The position numbers were made by a program, and so were the translations under genes. Positions 16,924 to 25,873 of a stretch of 64,000 nucleotides of DNA are shown in pieces. The notes beneath the pieces were generated by a model that saw only the letters and a program-made list of their open reading frames with translations, did not search any database and was not told where the DNA came from. Position 1 is the first letter of the stretch. Each line of letters starts with the position of its first letter. Source of the stretch: Chitinophagales bacterium 65-1 (GTDB taxonomy: Bacteria > Bacteroidota > Bacteroidia > Chitinophagales > Chitinophagaceae); assembly GCA_002050465.1 (NCBI GenBank), contig MWYX01000060.1, positions 60,613 to 124,612 of the forward strand, in the 5' to 3' direction.

Positions 16924-18375
16924 ATGTCATTATTAAAATATGAATCACAATTAAGGGAGCCTTTGGTAGATGGTGATAAAGATTATCACCAGGTTACTGA
17001 AGATATTTGCCGCCCTATCGAAGCAAGGCCTACTATGCTTTGGTATATTGGTTTTACTATATCAGTTTTACTTTTATTATTTGGAATTTATTCTGTTTAT
17101 AGGGAGGTTACGTATGGTACAGGAGAATGGAATTTGAATAAAACAGTAGGCTGGGGCTGGGATATTACAAACTTTGTATGGTGGATCGGTATAGGGCATG
17201 CCGGTACACTTATTTCTGCGATATTATTATTATTCCGCCAGGGCTGGAGAACAGGTGTAAACAGGGCTGCCGAAGCGATGACTATTTTTGCTGTGATCTG
17301 TGCCGCACAGTTTCCCTTATTTCACATGGGACGAGTTTGGATGTTTTTCTTTGTAATGCCTTATCCAAATAGCCGGGGTCCGGTTTGGCCAAACTTTGCT
17401 TCGCCATTGATGTGGGACGTATTTGCCGTATCAACTTATTTTACCGTATCATTATTATTTTGGTACTCAGGTTTATTACCAGATCTCGCCACACTAAGAG
17501 ACAGGGCAAGGACAAAATTCAGAAAAATGTTTTATGGCTTTACCTCATTTGGATGGAGCGGAAGCACAAAACATTGGCAGCGGCACGAAAGTTTATCATT
17601 GGTGTTGGCGGGAATAAGTACACCGCTGGTATTGTCGGTTCATACAATTGTATCCTTTGACTTTGCCACCTCTGTTGTTCCCGGCTGGCATACTACCATT
17701 TTTCCTCCTTACTTTGTTGCAGGTGCTATTTTCTCTGGGTTTGCAATGGTTCAAAGTCTGCTTATAATAACCCGTAAAGTTCTAAATCTTGAAGACTATA
17801 TAACCGTGGGCCACATTGAGGCAATGAATAAAGTAATTGTTTTAACCGGATCTATTGTGGGTTGCGCCTATCTCACAGAATTATTTGTTGCCTGGTATGG
17901 TCAAAACCAGTATGAGTGGTGGGCATTCAGGCAAAACAGGTTAAATCTTTTCAGCCCTTATGGCTGGGCATATTATGGTATGATGTTTTGTAATGTTGTT
18001 TCGCCTCAATTATTCTGGTCAAGAAAACTCAGAAGAAATATTGCATTTACTTTTTTCATGTCAGTATTGATAAACGTAGGTATGTGGTTTGAAAGATTCG
18101 TGATCATTGTTACATCCATCTACAGGGAATATCTCCCGTCAGCATGGAGTACTTATTACAGTCCTACTATATGGGAAGTTGGTTTTTACCTGGGAACATT
18201 TGGATTATTCTTTACCTGTTACTTTTTATTTGCAAAATTCTTCCCGGTAATTGCAGTAGCAGAGATAAAGGCAATATTAAAAACCAGTGGTGAAAATTAT
18301 AAAGCAAAAATGACAGAAACCGAGAAGATGGATGCTGATAAATTTTATATTGAGGAAGTAGAGCGTGCACATTAA
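16924..18375 (+). CDS. actC: alternative complex III subunit ActC, NrfD-like quinol-binding membrane protein
   Basis: This 483-residue NrfD/PsrC family membrane protein has about ten membrane segments. Typical stretches are WWIGIGHAGTLISAILLLFRQ and FPLFHMGRVWMFFFVMPYPN. ActC is thought to hold the periplasmic quinol site of alternative complex III. The soluble C-terminal tail ends EEVERAH. It lies 32 bases after actB; the gap that follows it carries two inverted palindromic repeats. Confidence 0.94.
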   Translation: MSLLKYESQLREPLVDGDKDYHQVTEDICRPIEARPTMLWYIGFTISVLLLLFGIYSVYREVTYGTGEWNLNKTVGWGWDITNFVWWIGIGHAGTLISAILLLFRQGWRTGVNRAAEAMTIFAVICAAQFPLFHMGRVWMFFFVMPYPNSRGPVWPNFASPLMWDVFAVSTYFTVSLLFWYSGLLPDLATLRDRARTKFRKMFYGFTSFGWSGSTKHWQRHESLSLVLAGISTPLVLSVHTIVSFDFATSVVPGWHTTIFPPYFVAGAIFSGFAMVQSLLIITRKVLNLEDYITVGHIEAMNKVIVLTGSIVGCAYLTELFVAWYGQNQYEWWAFRQNRLNLFSPYGWAYYGMMFCNVVSPQLFWSRKLRRNIAFTFFMSVLINVGMWFERFVIIVTSIYREYLPSAWSTYYSPTIWEVGFYLGTFGLFFTCYFLFAKFFPVIAVAEIKAILKTSGENYKAKMTETEKMDADKFYIEEVERAH

Positions 18376-18410
18376 GGCCCCCTCTAAATCTCCCCCGGTG
18401 GGGGAGACTT
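18376..18410 (+). repeat. palindromic intergenic repeat, GC-rich family, arm 1
   Basis: It begins directly after the actC stop and holds the hairpin TCTCCCCC-GGT-GGGGGAGA (8-bp stem, 3-base loop). The same type of sequence, inverted, returns 63 bases later, and a related copy lies inside the TIGR02757 gene at 36474. No protein-coding role is expected. Confidence 0.8.
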
Positions 18411-18472
18411 TCGAAGGCTCTAAAAATTTATATTTAATAAAAAATGGAAAGATTAAATAATTATAAACTTCA

Positions 18473-18508
18473 AAAATCCCCTCCACCGGAGGGGTTTGGG
18501 GAGGCTGC
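18473..18508 (-). repeat. palindromic intergenic repeat, GC-rich family, arm 2, with actD ribosome-binding site
   Basis: This is an inverted relative of the repeat at 18376, with hairpin CCCCTCC-ACC-GGAGGGG. Its outer end gives GGGGAGG at 18498-18504, seven bases before the actD ATG, which is an excellent Shine-Dalgarno match in a genome where few are seen. The two arms could pair with each other or fold alone, so they may tune actD translation. Confidence 0.75.
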
Positions 18509-18511
18509 ATT

Positions 18512-19099
18512 ATGTCTGTAAAAAAATTTGTAGTTGGTTGCTTTGATGATGAGAAGGTATTATTTCCTGCCATCAAGAATGTACGCCGTGCAGGGTATAA
18601 GATACACGATGTGTATACGCCTTTTCCTGTGCATGGATTAGACCATGCATTAGGCATCAGGGAAACCAGCCTACATGCTGCAGGATTTATTTTTGGTATT
18701 ACAGGTACAGCCACTGCCCTGGGTTTTATGGGATGGATATTTACGAGTGACTGGCCCATGGATATTGGAGGTAAACCCCATTTTCCTTTGCCGGCATTTA
18801 TACCCATCACTTTTGAAACAACCGTTTTATTTGCATCTGTGGGTATGGTTCTTACATTTTGTTATTTATGCCAAATGATGCCTGGTGTTAAAAAGCATCA
18901 TTTTCACCTGCGGGCAACAGATGACCTTTTTGTTATGGTAATTGAGTGTACTGAAAAAGCCAATGAAACCGAGGTCACAAGTTTTTTACAGAACAACGGG
19001 GCGATAGAAATAAATGTTCAGGAAGCAGAGACCGGATGGTGGTTTGGCAGATACGATAAACAACAAAAATTATATAGGCACGAAGAAGTTGGATATTAG
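18512..19099 (+). CDS. actD: alternative complex III subunit ActD (DUF3341)
   Basis: This 195-residue membrane protein of the DUF3341 family has an N-terminal soluble part with VVGCFDDEKVLFPAIKN and the typical DVYTPFPVHGLDHALG, then two membrane segments (about residues 62-82 and 105-125). It is a structural subunit of alternative complex III; no catalytic role is known. The start is set by the ATG seven bases after a GGGGAGG that is part of a palindromic repeat. Confidence 0.93.
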   Translation: MSVKKFVVGCFDDEKVLFPAIKNVRRAGYKIHDVYTPFPVHGLDHALGIRETSLHAAGFIFGITGTATALGFMGWIFTSDWPMDIGGKPHFPLPAFIPITFETTVLFASVGMVLTFCYLCQMMPGVKKHHFHLRATDDLFVMVIECTEKANETEVTSFLQNNGAIEINVQEAETGWWFGRYDKQQKLYRHEEVGY

Positions 19100-19110
19100 C
19101 TGTAATTGAA

Positions 19111-19130
19111 CCTGCCTGCCGGGAGGCAGG
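19111..19130. repeat. short palindrome CCTGCCT...AGGCAGG
   Basis: A 20-base palindrome, CCTGCCTGCCGGGAGGCAGG, lies in the actD-actE gap. A related sequence, GCCTGCCGGACAGGCAG, stands before birA at 52731. Such GC-rich palindromes are common as dispersed repeats in Bacteroidota genomes. Confidence 0.7.
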
Positions 19131-19155
19131 TATTGAGTGTTGAATATTGAATGTT

Positions 19156-19785
19156 ATGAAAACAATGAATCTTATTTTCGGAATTTTAATTCTTGTTACT
19201 ACTTTCATCAGTTGCCGCGATAAGCGTGATCCGGGAAGAGTATACATGCCCGATATGGCTTACAGCAGGGCCTATGAGGCCTATGCTGCAAATAATCTAA
19301 AGCAGAACGGAATTAATTATATCAATTATCCTGTAGAAGGAACAGTTAGAAGAGGAGACCTGTTTGCTTATACAATACCTAATGATTCCAATGGATATAA
19401 AATGGCTGTAACAGTAAAAAACCCATTAACCGCTTTGGATTCAAATCAAATGTTAGAAGCCCAAAGATTATATAATATTAATTGTGCTATTTGTCACGGT
19501 GAAAATATGGATGCACAGGGGCCACTGGCAGTATCCGGCAAGGTGGGCGGTATTGCTAATTTAAAATTAGATCAGTTTATAAAACAACCGGAAGGGCAAA
19601 TGTTTCATGTTGTAACTTACGGCAAAGGTAATATGGGAAGTTATGCAGCGCAGTTAGACAGAAAGCAAAGATGGATGGTAGTGCAGTATGTAAAATCGGA
19701 ACAGGTAAAGGGATCGGCAGCAGCAAAAGATAGCAGCAGTATAACACCTGCAGCAAAAGATACCAGTAGTACAGCACAAAAATAG
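19156..19785 (+). CDS. actE: alternative complex III subunit ActE, mono-heme cytochrome c lipoprotein
   Basis: This 209-residue lipoprotein has a signal ending in TTFISC and a class I cytochrome c domain with CAICHGEN at about residue 115 and a likely Met ligand in GNMGSYA. The C-terminal tail is Ala/Ser/Thr/Lys-rich with a short repeat of AAKDSS and AAKDTS. The ORF track starts at a TTG; the ATG three codons later (19156) is chosen. ActE is the second cytochrome of alternative complex III and may pass electrons to the oxidase. Confidence 0.93.
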   Translation: MKTMNLIFGILILVTTFISCRDKRDPGRVYMPDMAYSRAYEAYAANNLKQNGINYINYPVEGTVRRGDLFAYTIPNDSNGYKMAVTVKNPLTALDSNQMLEAQRLYNINCAICHGENMDAQGPLAVSGKVGGIANLKLDQFIKQPEGQMFHVVTYGKGNMGSYAAQLDRKQRWMVVQYVKSEQVKGSAAAKDSSSITPAAKDTSSTAQK

Positions 19786-19809
19786 AGATTAATATAAAAA
19801 TAGTTTTTG

Positions 19810-21060
19810 ATGAACAATCATTTTGTAATACCGGGGGGATTTAAAAAGTGGTCGGTTGGCCTTATGATTGTAGGCGCACTATCATTAGTTATCGGCATTT
19901 TTGCTTTACATCCCGGCGCAGGCTCACATGGAGATAATGTAAACAGTACCAGATTTTGGGCTGTGTTATTACAAAACAGTACTTATTGGTTATTACTGGT
20001 TAATACAAGTATGTTTTTTATTTGTATAACTACCTTGGCAATGGGAGGATGGCAGGTTGCATTTAGAAGAGTTACTGAAGCCATTTCCTCTCTTGTGCCG
20101 ATACTTGGCTTACTTACCCTCATCGTTATATTATGTATTGTATTAGGTAATCGCACTGATATTTATCCATGGCTTGATAAACATCATGTTGAAACTGATA
20201 AAATATTAAAAGGAAAGGCAGGATTTTTAAATCCAACCTTTTATACAATCGCCTCCATATTAACAATTGGGCTTTGGGTATTTATTGGCAGAAAGATGAG
20301 GCAGATGAGTATTGAATCTGATGAAAGAGGGGCAATGGATTATGAAACCGGAAAAGGATGGATAAAGAAAAATATTACATGGGGATCATTCTTTATTGTG
20401 GTATTCGGATTAACAGTTGGCTCTACCACTCCATGGCTTTGGCTGATGAGTATAGATCCTCATTGGTTTAGTACAATGTATAGCTGGTATACTTTTGCAA
20501 GCACATTTGTTTCAGGAATTTCACTGATAGTTCTGTTTGTGATTTATTTAAAAAATCGGGGTGAGCTGGAATATGTAACTGATGAACACCTGCACGACCT
20601 TGGAAAATTTATGTTTGCATTTTCTATTTTCTGGACATATCTGTGGTTTTCTCAATATATGCTTATATGGTATAGTAACCAGCCGGAAGAAACAATATAT
20701 TTCATTCAAAGAATAGGAACGGCAGAGCATGCAGGTCCATACAAAGGAATATTTTTCTTTAATCTGATAATAAATTTTGTTGCACCAATTTTGATATTAA
20801 TGAAGAAGGCCACTAAAAGAAATTATACCATAATGACCTTTATGGCTGTCTTAATAATTTTTGGACATTGGGTAGATTTTTATCAGATGGTTATGCCGGG
20901 AACAGTTAAGGGAAATCCGCATATGAGCTGGTATGAGTTTGGAATTCCGCTTGGTTTTGTAGGATTGATAATGTGGGGTGTTGGAAGATACTTGTCAAAG
21001 CATCCTTTAACCCCAAAGAATCATCCGTTCTTAAAAGAAAGTATTATTCATCATACATGA
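19810..21060 (+). CDS. actF: alternative complex III subunit ActF, NrfD-like membrane protein
   Basis: This 416-residue polytopic protein is related to ActC and has about ten membrane segments; typical stretches are STTPWLWLMSIDPHWFSTMYSWYTFA and FGHWVDFYQMVMPG. It is the second quinol-oxidoreductase membrane subunit of alternative complex III and may take part in proton movement. The ORF track begins at TTG; the next codon is ATG and is preferred. It lies 24 bases after actE. Confidence 0.93.
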   Translation: MNNHFVIPGGFKKWSVGLMIVGALSLVIGIFALHPGAGSHGDNVNSTRFWAVLLQNSTYWLLLVNTSMFFICITTLAMGGWQVAFRRVTEAISSLVPILGLLTLIVILCIVLGNRTDIYPWLDKHHVETDKILKGKAGFLNPTFYTIASILTIGLWVFIGRKMRQMSIESDERGAMDYETGKGWIKKNITWGSFFIVVFGLTVGSTTPWLWLMSIDPHWFSTMYSWYTFASTFVSGISLIVLFVIYLKNRGELEYVTDEHLHDLGKFMFAFSIFWTYLWFSQYMLIWYSNQPEETIYFIQRIGTAEHAGPYKGIFFFNLIINFVAPILILMKKATKRNYTIMTFMAVLIIFGHWVDFYQMVMPGTVKGNPHMSWYEFGIPLGFVGLIMWGVGRYLSKHPLTPKNHPFLKESIIHHT

Positions 21061-21114
21061 GCAGAGTTAGAGTTTAGAAGATTTGGAAATGGAGTGTTAA
21101 ATAATTAAGTGTAT

Positions 21115-21151
21115 GTCATCCTGAGCTTGTCGAAGGATGGTTGAATAAAGA
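21115..21151. repeat. dispersed repeat of the CTGAGCTTGTCGAAG family
   Basis: GTCATCCTGAGCTTGTCGAAGGATG folds into a stem CATCCT/AGGATG and is followed by GTTGAATAAAGA. The same core with a changed but still paired stem occurs at 25156. It lies in the 184-base gap between actF and coxB. Confidence 0.82.
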
Positions 21152-21244
21152 ACTAAAGCTGAACACATATTTTGAAGATGATAACTAAAAAAGTTTTTTA
21201 AAAAATGATTGAATAAAAGATAAAAACGATTTAGACAATAATTT

Positions 21245-22294
21245 ATGACTGACTTTTTTTTGATAGCGATAGTTGCAATGATCTTTCTTCTCATTTTTCA
21301 GATTGCGAAAGCAAGTGAATATGTGAGTGTATTAAAGGGAGAAGAAAAATCACGTAAGCAAACCAACAGAATAAATGGGTTCCTTTTAGTTGCGTTTTTA
21401 ATTTTAGGGCTAATTGGGGTTTGGTGGTGTAATCACTTATTTTATGGTAAAACCTTATTTCCACAGGGCTCCGCATCAATTGAAGGAGAGAGTATTGATA
21501 CCATGATGTGGATCACCATAGCGGTTACAGGTGTTGTGTTTTTGATTACCCAGGTATTATTATTCTGGTTTTCATTTAAATACCAGGAGAGTGATAAAAG
21601 AAAGGCATATTATTTTACACATAACCATAAACTGGAATTATTGTGGACTGGTGTACCTGCAATAGTATTAACTGTTCTGGTAGTTTTCGGATTAAAATAT
21701 TGGTTTAAATTTACAGGAGATGCTCCTAGGGATTCACAATTGGTTGAGGTTACCGGACACCAGTTTGACTGGGAGTTCAGGTACCCTGGGAAAGATGGAG
21801 TGTTTGGCAAGAAGAATTTTAAATTAACCAAACCAGAGGCAAGAAATCCACTCGGCGTAGATTGGACAGATGCGGCAAGCCATGATGATATTCATGTGCA
21901 AAAAGTAATGCATGCTGTGGTTGGTAAACCTATTAAAATGGTAATATATTCCCAGGACGTTATTCACGATGTGGGTCTTCCACATTTCAGGATGAAAATG
22001 GACGCTGTTCCGGGAATACCAACAACTTTATGGTTTACACCAAAATGGACAACAAAAGAAATGAAAGTTAGGACCGGAAATCCAAATTTTGTTTATGAGA
22101 TAGCCTGCGACCAGCTTTGCGGAAAAAATCATTTTAGTATGAGAGGAGAAATAATTGTAGAAAGCCAGCAGGAGTTTGATAAATGGCTGGCCGGCGAAAA
22201 GCCCGAGTACGAAAAAGCCATGACACCTGCTGAAGCACCAAAAACAGATTCAACTGTTACCGAAGCAAAACCGGTAGCATCAATAACGCAATAA
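21245..22294 (+). CDS. coxB: cytochrome c oxidase subunit II
   Basis: This 349-residue subunit has an unusual extra N-terminal membrane segment (residues 3-20), then the usual hairpin (about 45-65 and 85-112), and a periplasmic CuA domain. The CuA loop is CDQLCGKNHFSM, with both Cys, the His and the Met, and the earlier His lies in DVIHDVGLPHFRM. No CxxCH follows, so there is no fused cytochrome c; ActA and ActE hemes may donate electrons directly. The tail is Ala/Thr/Lys-rich. It lies in the operon between actF and coxA. Confidence 0.95.
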   Translation: MTDFFLIAIVAMIFLLIFQIAKASEYVSVLKGEEKSRKQTNRINGFLLVAFLILGLIGVWWCNHLFYGKTLFPQGSASIEGESIDTMMWITIAVTGVVFLITQVLLFWFSFKYQESDKRKAYYFTHNHKLELLWTGVPAIVLTVLVVFGLKYWFKFTGDAPRDSQLVEVTGHQFDWEFRYPGKDGVFGKKNFKLTKPEARNPLGVDWTDAASHDDIHVQKVMHAVVGKPIKMVIYSQDVIHDVGLPHFRMKMDAVPGIPTTLWFTPKWTTKEMKVRTGNPNFVYEIACDQLCGKNHFSMRGEIIVESQQEFDKWLAGEKPEYEKAMTPAEAPKTDSTVTEAKPVASITQ

Positions 22295-22327
22295 ATTATT
22301 GCCGCTAAGGCTTAAAATATTACTACT

Positions 22328-24133
22328 ATGAGTAACGAAGCAATTTTGCACGAACACCAAACCGGGGCACATGATGCAGGCCATGCTCATGAGCATCATC
22401 ATCATGAAACATTTATAACTAAATATGTTTTTAGCCAGGATCATAAAATGATCGCCAAGCAATTTTTGATTACTGGAATAATCTGGGCAATTATTGGCGG
22501 GTTATTTTCTGTTTTATTCCGGTTACAATTAGGATACCCTGAATCAACATTCCCGTGGTTAGAAGATTTTTTAGGTAATTGGGCAAAGGGCGGAAAACTG
22601 GATCCTGATTTTTATTATGCGTTGGTAACAATGCACGGAACTATACTCGTATTTTTTGTACTAACTGCCGGTTTAAGCGGAACGTTTTCCAACTTTTTAA
22701 TTCCATTACAAGTTGGCGCAAGGGATATGGCATCTCCATTTTTAAATATGTTGAGCTACTGGTTCTTTTTTGCAGCATCTATTGTAATGATGGCTTCCTT
22801 ATTCGTACAAACCGGCCCGGCAAGCGGCGGGTGGACTATTTATCCTCCTTTAAGTGCGCTGGGTGAGGCTTCGAGCGGCTCAAAGATCGGTATGGATCTT
22901 TGGCTAATAAGTATGTCATTGTTTATTATTAATGCATTGCTTGGCGGCCTTAATTATATTACTACAGTACTTAACATGCGAACCAAAGGAATGAGCATGA
23001 CAAGAATGCCTTTGACAATGTGGGCATTTTTCTTTACTGCAGTGTTGGGGGTATTATCATTTCCTGTTTTATTATCGGGTTGTATTTTATTATTGTTTGA
23101 CAGAAACCTTGGAACAAGTTTTTATTTAAGTGATATAGTTATCAATGGTAAAATTTTACCTAATGAAGGCGGAAGTGCGATCTTATTTCAGCACCTGTTT
23201 TGGTTTCTTGGGCATCCGGAAGTGTATATTATTATTTTGCCGGCTATGGGAATTGCCTCTGAGGTAATGTCAGTTAATTCACGAAAACCAATTTTTGGCT
23301 ATATGGCAATGGTGGGCTCACTTTTTGCTATTGCTGCATTGTCGTTTTTGGTTTGGGCTCACCATATGTTTGTAACGGGTTTAAATCCATTCCTGGGATC
23401 CTTCTTTGTATTGCTTACATTATTAATTGCAGTGCCGTCGGCAATTAAAGTATTTAACTGGCTAACTACTTTATGGCGGGGAAATATTCGCTTTACGCCG
23501 GGGATGCTTTTTGCCATTGGGTTTGTAAGTATGTTTATTTCCGGTGGATTAACAGGAATATTTCTGGGAAATTCTGCATTGGATATTCATCTGCATGACA
23601 CCTATTTTATTGTTGCGCATTTTCATATTGTAATGGGTGTAGCAGGTATGTTTGGCATGTTTGCAGGCTTATATCACTGGTATCCTAAAATGTATGGCAG
23701 GTATATGAACAATACTTTGGCATATATTCATTTTTGGGTGACGCTAATAGGTTCGTATCTTATTTTTTGGCCAATGCATTACGAAGGATTAGCAGGTATG
23801 CCACGTCGTTATTATGAATTTAGCGGATGGGAATCATTTAATATGTTTGGAGGTCTGAATCAATTTATAAGCTTTGTTTCTATAATCGTTTTTGCAGCAC
23901 AACTTTTGTTTGTGTTCAATTTCTTTTATTCAATTTTTAAAGGAAGAAAAGTTACAGAGTTAAATCCATGGGGAGCGGCTTCGCTGGAGTGGTCAACACC
24001 AATTCGTCCGGGTCATGGTAACTGGCCGGGAGAAATTCCTGAAGTGCATCGCTGGGCATATGATTATGGAAAAGACGGAAGGGATTTTATTCCGCAAACA
24101 GAACCTGTTGGTGAGGATGAAAGCAAACATTAA
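22328..24133 (+). CDS. coxA: cytochrome c oxidase subunit I
   Basis: This 601-residue heme-copper oxidase catalytic subunit has twelve or more membrane segments and a His-rich N-terminus (HAHEHHHH). The active-site motif WFLGHPEVYIIILP keeps the Glu of the A1-type D-channel and the His-Tyr pair, WAHHMF gives the CuB histidines, and HDTYFIVAHFHIVMG gives the heme ligands. It reduces oxygen to water and pumps protons. It follows coxB by 33 bases. Confidence 0.96.
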   Translation: MSNEAILHEHQTGAHDAGHAHEHHHHETFITKYVFSQDHKMIAKQFLITGIIWAIIGGLFSVLFRLQLGYPESTFPWLEDFLGNWAKGGKLDPDFYYALVTMHGTILVFFVLTAGLSGTFSNFLIPLQVGARDMASPFLNMLSYWFFFAASIVMMASLFVQTGPASGGWTIYPPLSALGEASSGSKIGMDLWLISMSLFIINALLGGLNYITTVLNMRTKGMSMTRMPLTMWAFFFTAVLGVLSFPVLLSGCILLLFDRNLGTSFYLSDIVINGKILPNEGGSAILFQHLFWFLGHPEVYIIILPAMGIASEVMSVNSRKPIFGYMAMVGSLFAIAALSFLVWAHHMFVTGLNPFLGSFFVLLTLLIAVPSAIKVFNWLTTLWRGNIRFTPGMLFAIGFVSMFISGGLTGIFLGNSALDIHLHDTYFIVAHFHIVMGVAGMFGMFAGLYHWYPKMYGRYMNNTLAYIHFWVTLIGSYLIFWPMHYEGLAGMPRRYYEFSGWESFNMFGGLNQFISFVSIIVFAAQLLFVFNFFYSIFKGRKVTELNPWGAASLEWSTPIRPGHGNWPGEIPEVHRWAYDYGKDGRDFIPQTEPVGEDESKH

Positions 24134-24144
24134 CCTCGCCCTAT

Positions 24145-24166
24145 CCCTCTCCATAAATGGAGAGGG
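24145..24166. repeat. perfect palindrome CCCTCTCCAT-AA-ATGGAGAGGG
   Basis: Two 10-base arms are separated by two bases, directly after the coxA stop. It is likely another dispersed palindromic repeat family; it has no T-run, so it is not a typical terminator. Confidence 0.72.
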
Positions 24167-24190
24167 TAAAGAAGAGTGATTAAAAATAAT

Positions 24191-24216
24191 ATGCCCTGAG
24201 AAATAAATCAGGGCAT
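24191..24216 (+). terminator. hairpin after coxA, possible intrinsic terminator or attenuator
   Basis: ATGCCCTGA and TCAGGGCAT form a 9-bp stem with an 8-base loop, followed by a short TTTTAAAT. The T-run is weak, so it may only partly stop transcription between coxA and ctaB, or protect the mRNA end. Confidence 0.6.
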
Positions 24217-24240
24217 TTTAAATATAATATTTTGATAGTA

Positions 24241-25146
24241 ATGAATAAGGAGGCACATGTGTTCACCGGATCCCGGTCATTTGTTTTAGCCAGCAAAGTG
24301 AAAGATTATTTTCAGCTGATTAAATTCACGCTGAGCTTTATGGTAGTATTCAGCTGTGTTGTTTGTTACCTGCTTGTGCCAAATATAAAGTTTGATCTTC
24401 TTTCAGTTCTTTTATTATTTACTGCAGGTATGTTGATCACTGGTTCAGCTAATGCAATTAACCAGGCAGTTGAAAAAGATACCGATGCACTAATGAAAAG
24501 AACAGCAACACGCCCCGTTGCTTCCGGAAGGATGACTCCCAATGAAGCTTATGCCTTTGCTATTATAACAGGAATTGTTGGTGTATTGATAATGTGGTAT
24601 TGGTTCAATTTTGCAAGTGCAATGATAGGATTGTTCAGTTTGTTTTTATATGCCTTTATTTATACACCTTTAAAAAAGATAAATTCTGTTGCAGTTTTAG
24701 TGGGAGCATTTCCCGGGGCATTACCCTGCTTAATTGGTTGGGTTGCAGGCGCAGATGAATTTAGCGCCGGAGGATGGATATTATTCGGGATACAATTTTT
24801 ATGGCAATTTCCTCATTTTTGGGCTATTGCATGGGTTGCCCACCAGGATTATTCAAAGGCAGGTTTTAAATTATTGCCAAGTAAAATCGGGCCAACAAAA
24901 TTTACCGCTGCACAAACAGTGATGTACTCAATGCTGATGATACCTGTTGGCATGTTGCCCTATTATTATAATATTAGTGGTGTAACTTCTATGTGGATTA
25001 TTTTGGCATGCAACCTTTGGATGGTGTATGTAAGTGTGATGTTGTTTATTAAAATGGATGTTTCAGCAGCAAGGAAGGTAATGTTCAGTTCATATTTTTA
25101 TTTAATGATCGTATTACTTTCATTGTTGTTTGATAAGGTGCATTAA
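24241..25146 (+). CDS. ctaB: protoheme IX farnesyltransferase (heme O synthase)
   Basis: This 301-residue UbiA-family membrane enzyme adds a farnesyl group to protoheme IX to make heme O, the precursor of heme A for the aa3 oxidase. It has about nine membrane segments, the prenyl-diphosphate motif NAINQAVEKDTDALMKR and the second Asp-rich region WVAHQDYSKAGFKLLP. The ORF track starts at TTG; the ATG at 24241 is preferred. No ctaA is seen in the window. The gene sits in the oxidase operon between coxA and the subunit III genes. Confidence 0.94.
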   Translation: MNKEAHVFTGSRSFVLASKVKDYFQLIKFTLSFMVVFSCVVCYLLVPNIKFDLLSVLLLFTAGMLITGSANAINQAVEKDTDALMKRTATRPVASGRMTPNEAYAFAIITGIVGVLIMWYWFNFASAMIGLFSLFLYAFIYTPLKKINSVAVLVGAFPGALPCLIGWVAGADEFSAGGWILFGIQFLWQFPHFWAIAWVAHQDYSKAGFKLLPSKIGPTKFTAAQTVMYSMLMIPVGMLPYYYNISGVTSMWIILACNLWMVYVSVMLFIKMDVSAARKVMFSSYFYLMIVLLSLLFDKVH

Positions 25147-25155
25147 ATTTAAATT

Positions 25156-25222
25156 GTCAGGCTGAGCTTGTCGAAGCCTTGTTGAATATAGAGATACTGT
25201 ACAAGAGTGCGACGCCAATGAA
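25156..25222. repeat. dispersed repeat, CTGAGCTTGTCGAAG family with extended tail
   Basis: GTCAGGCTGAGCTTGTCGAAGCCTTGTTGAATA shares the core of the repeat at 21115, but the stem is CAGGCT/AGCCTT instead of CATCCT/AGGATG. A tail GTACAAGAGTGCGACGCCAATGA follows, possibly a second repeat family. It fills the ctaB to subunit III gap. Confidence 0.78.
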
Positions 25223-25261
25223 GATGATTAAAGATTAAAAGATGACTACATAAATTTATTT

Positions 25262-25828
25262 ATGGAATTAATAATGACAGAGCAAAGAAAAAAAATACAT
25301 CCTCACAAATTTACGTTGTGGATTGCCATTGGCAGCATTACAATGATGTTTGCCGGCCTAACCAGCGCTTATATAATTAAACGTAATCAACCTAACTGGC
25401 TGGAGTTTGATCTTCCTGTAATTTTTTGGTATTCAACCGCAGCTATTATAGCAAGCAGCGTTACATTATGGCTTGCCGGCCGTTATTTTCGCGAAAGTGA
25501 TATGGCGAAATATCGAAGAATGTTGGTTATAACGTTCTTTCTTGGAATTCTATTTGTGACCCTTCAGGTTATCGGGTTTATACAATTATGGAACCTAGGT
25601 ATTACATTAACAAAAAATGTCTCTGTTTCTTTTTTATACCCTATTGTAGGTTTACATGCAATTCATGTTATAGGCGGCATAATAGCTTTAATGATCATGT
25701 TTTTAAAAGCTTTTAGCCGGAGGCAAAAAATATATTCGGCAGTTCCTATAGAAATGATGAGCACCTATTGGCACTTTGTAGATCTGCTTTGGATTTATTT
25801 ATTATTTTTTTTGATGATGATACGATAA
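25262..25828 (+). CDS. cytochrome c oxidase subunit III (first copy)
   Basis: This 188-residue heme-copper oxidase subunit III family protein has about five membrane segments. Motifs include FAGLTSAYIIKRNQPNW, GLHAIHVIGG and the closing TYWHFVDLLWIYLLF, the family signature near the end. It is shorter than the second copy and lacks the first helices of the seven-helix form. Two adjacent subunit III genes are common in Bacteroidota oxidase operons; each may form part of one subunit III unit. Confidence 0.92.
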   Translation: MELIMTEQRKKIHPHKFTLWIAIGSITMMFAGLTSAYIIKRNQPNWLEFDLPVIFWYSTAAIIASSVTLWLAGRYFRESDMAKYRRMLVITFFLGILFVTLQVIGFIQLWNLGITLTKNVSVSFLYPIVGLHAIHVIGGIIALMIMFLKAFSRRQKIYSAVPIEMMSTYWHFVDLLWIYLLFFLMMIR

Positions 25829-25873
25829 ACAAAGTTTAAAATTTTATTTTTGTACTAATTTAAAGTTAGTTTA

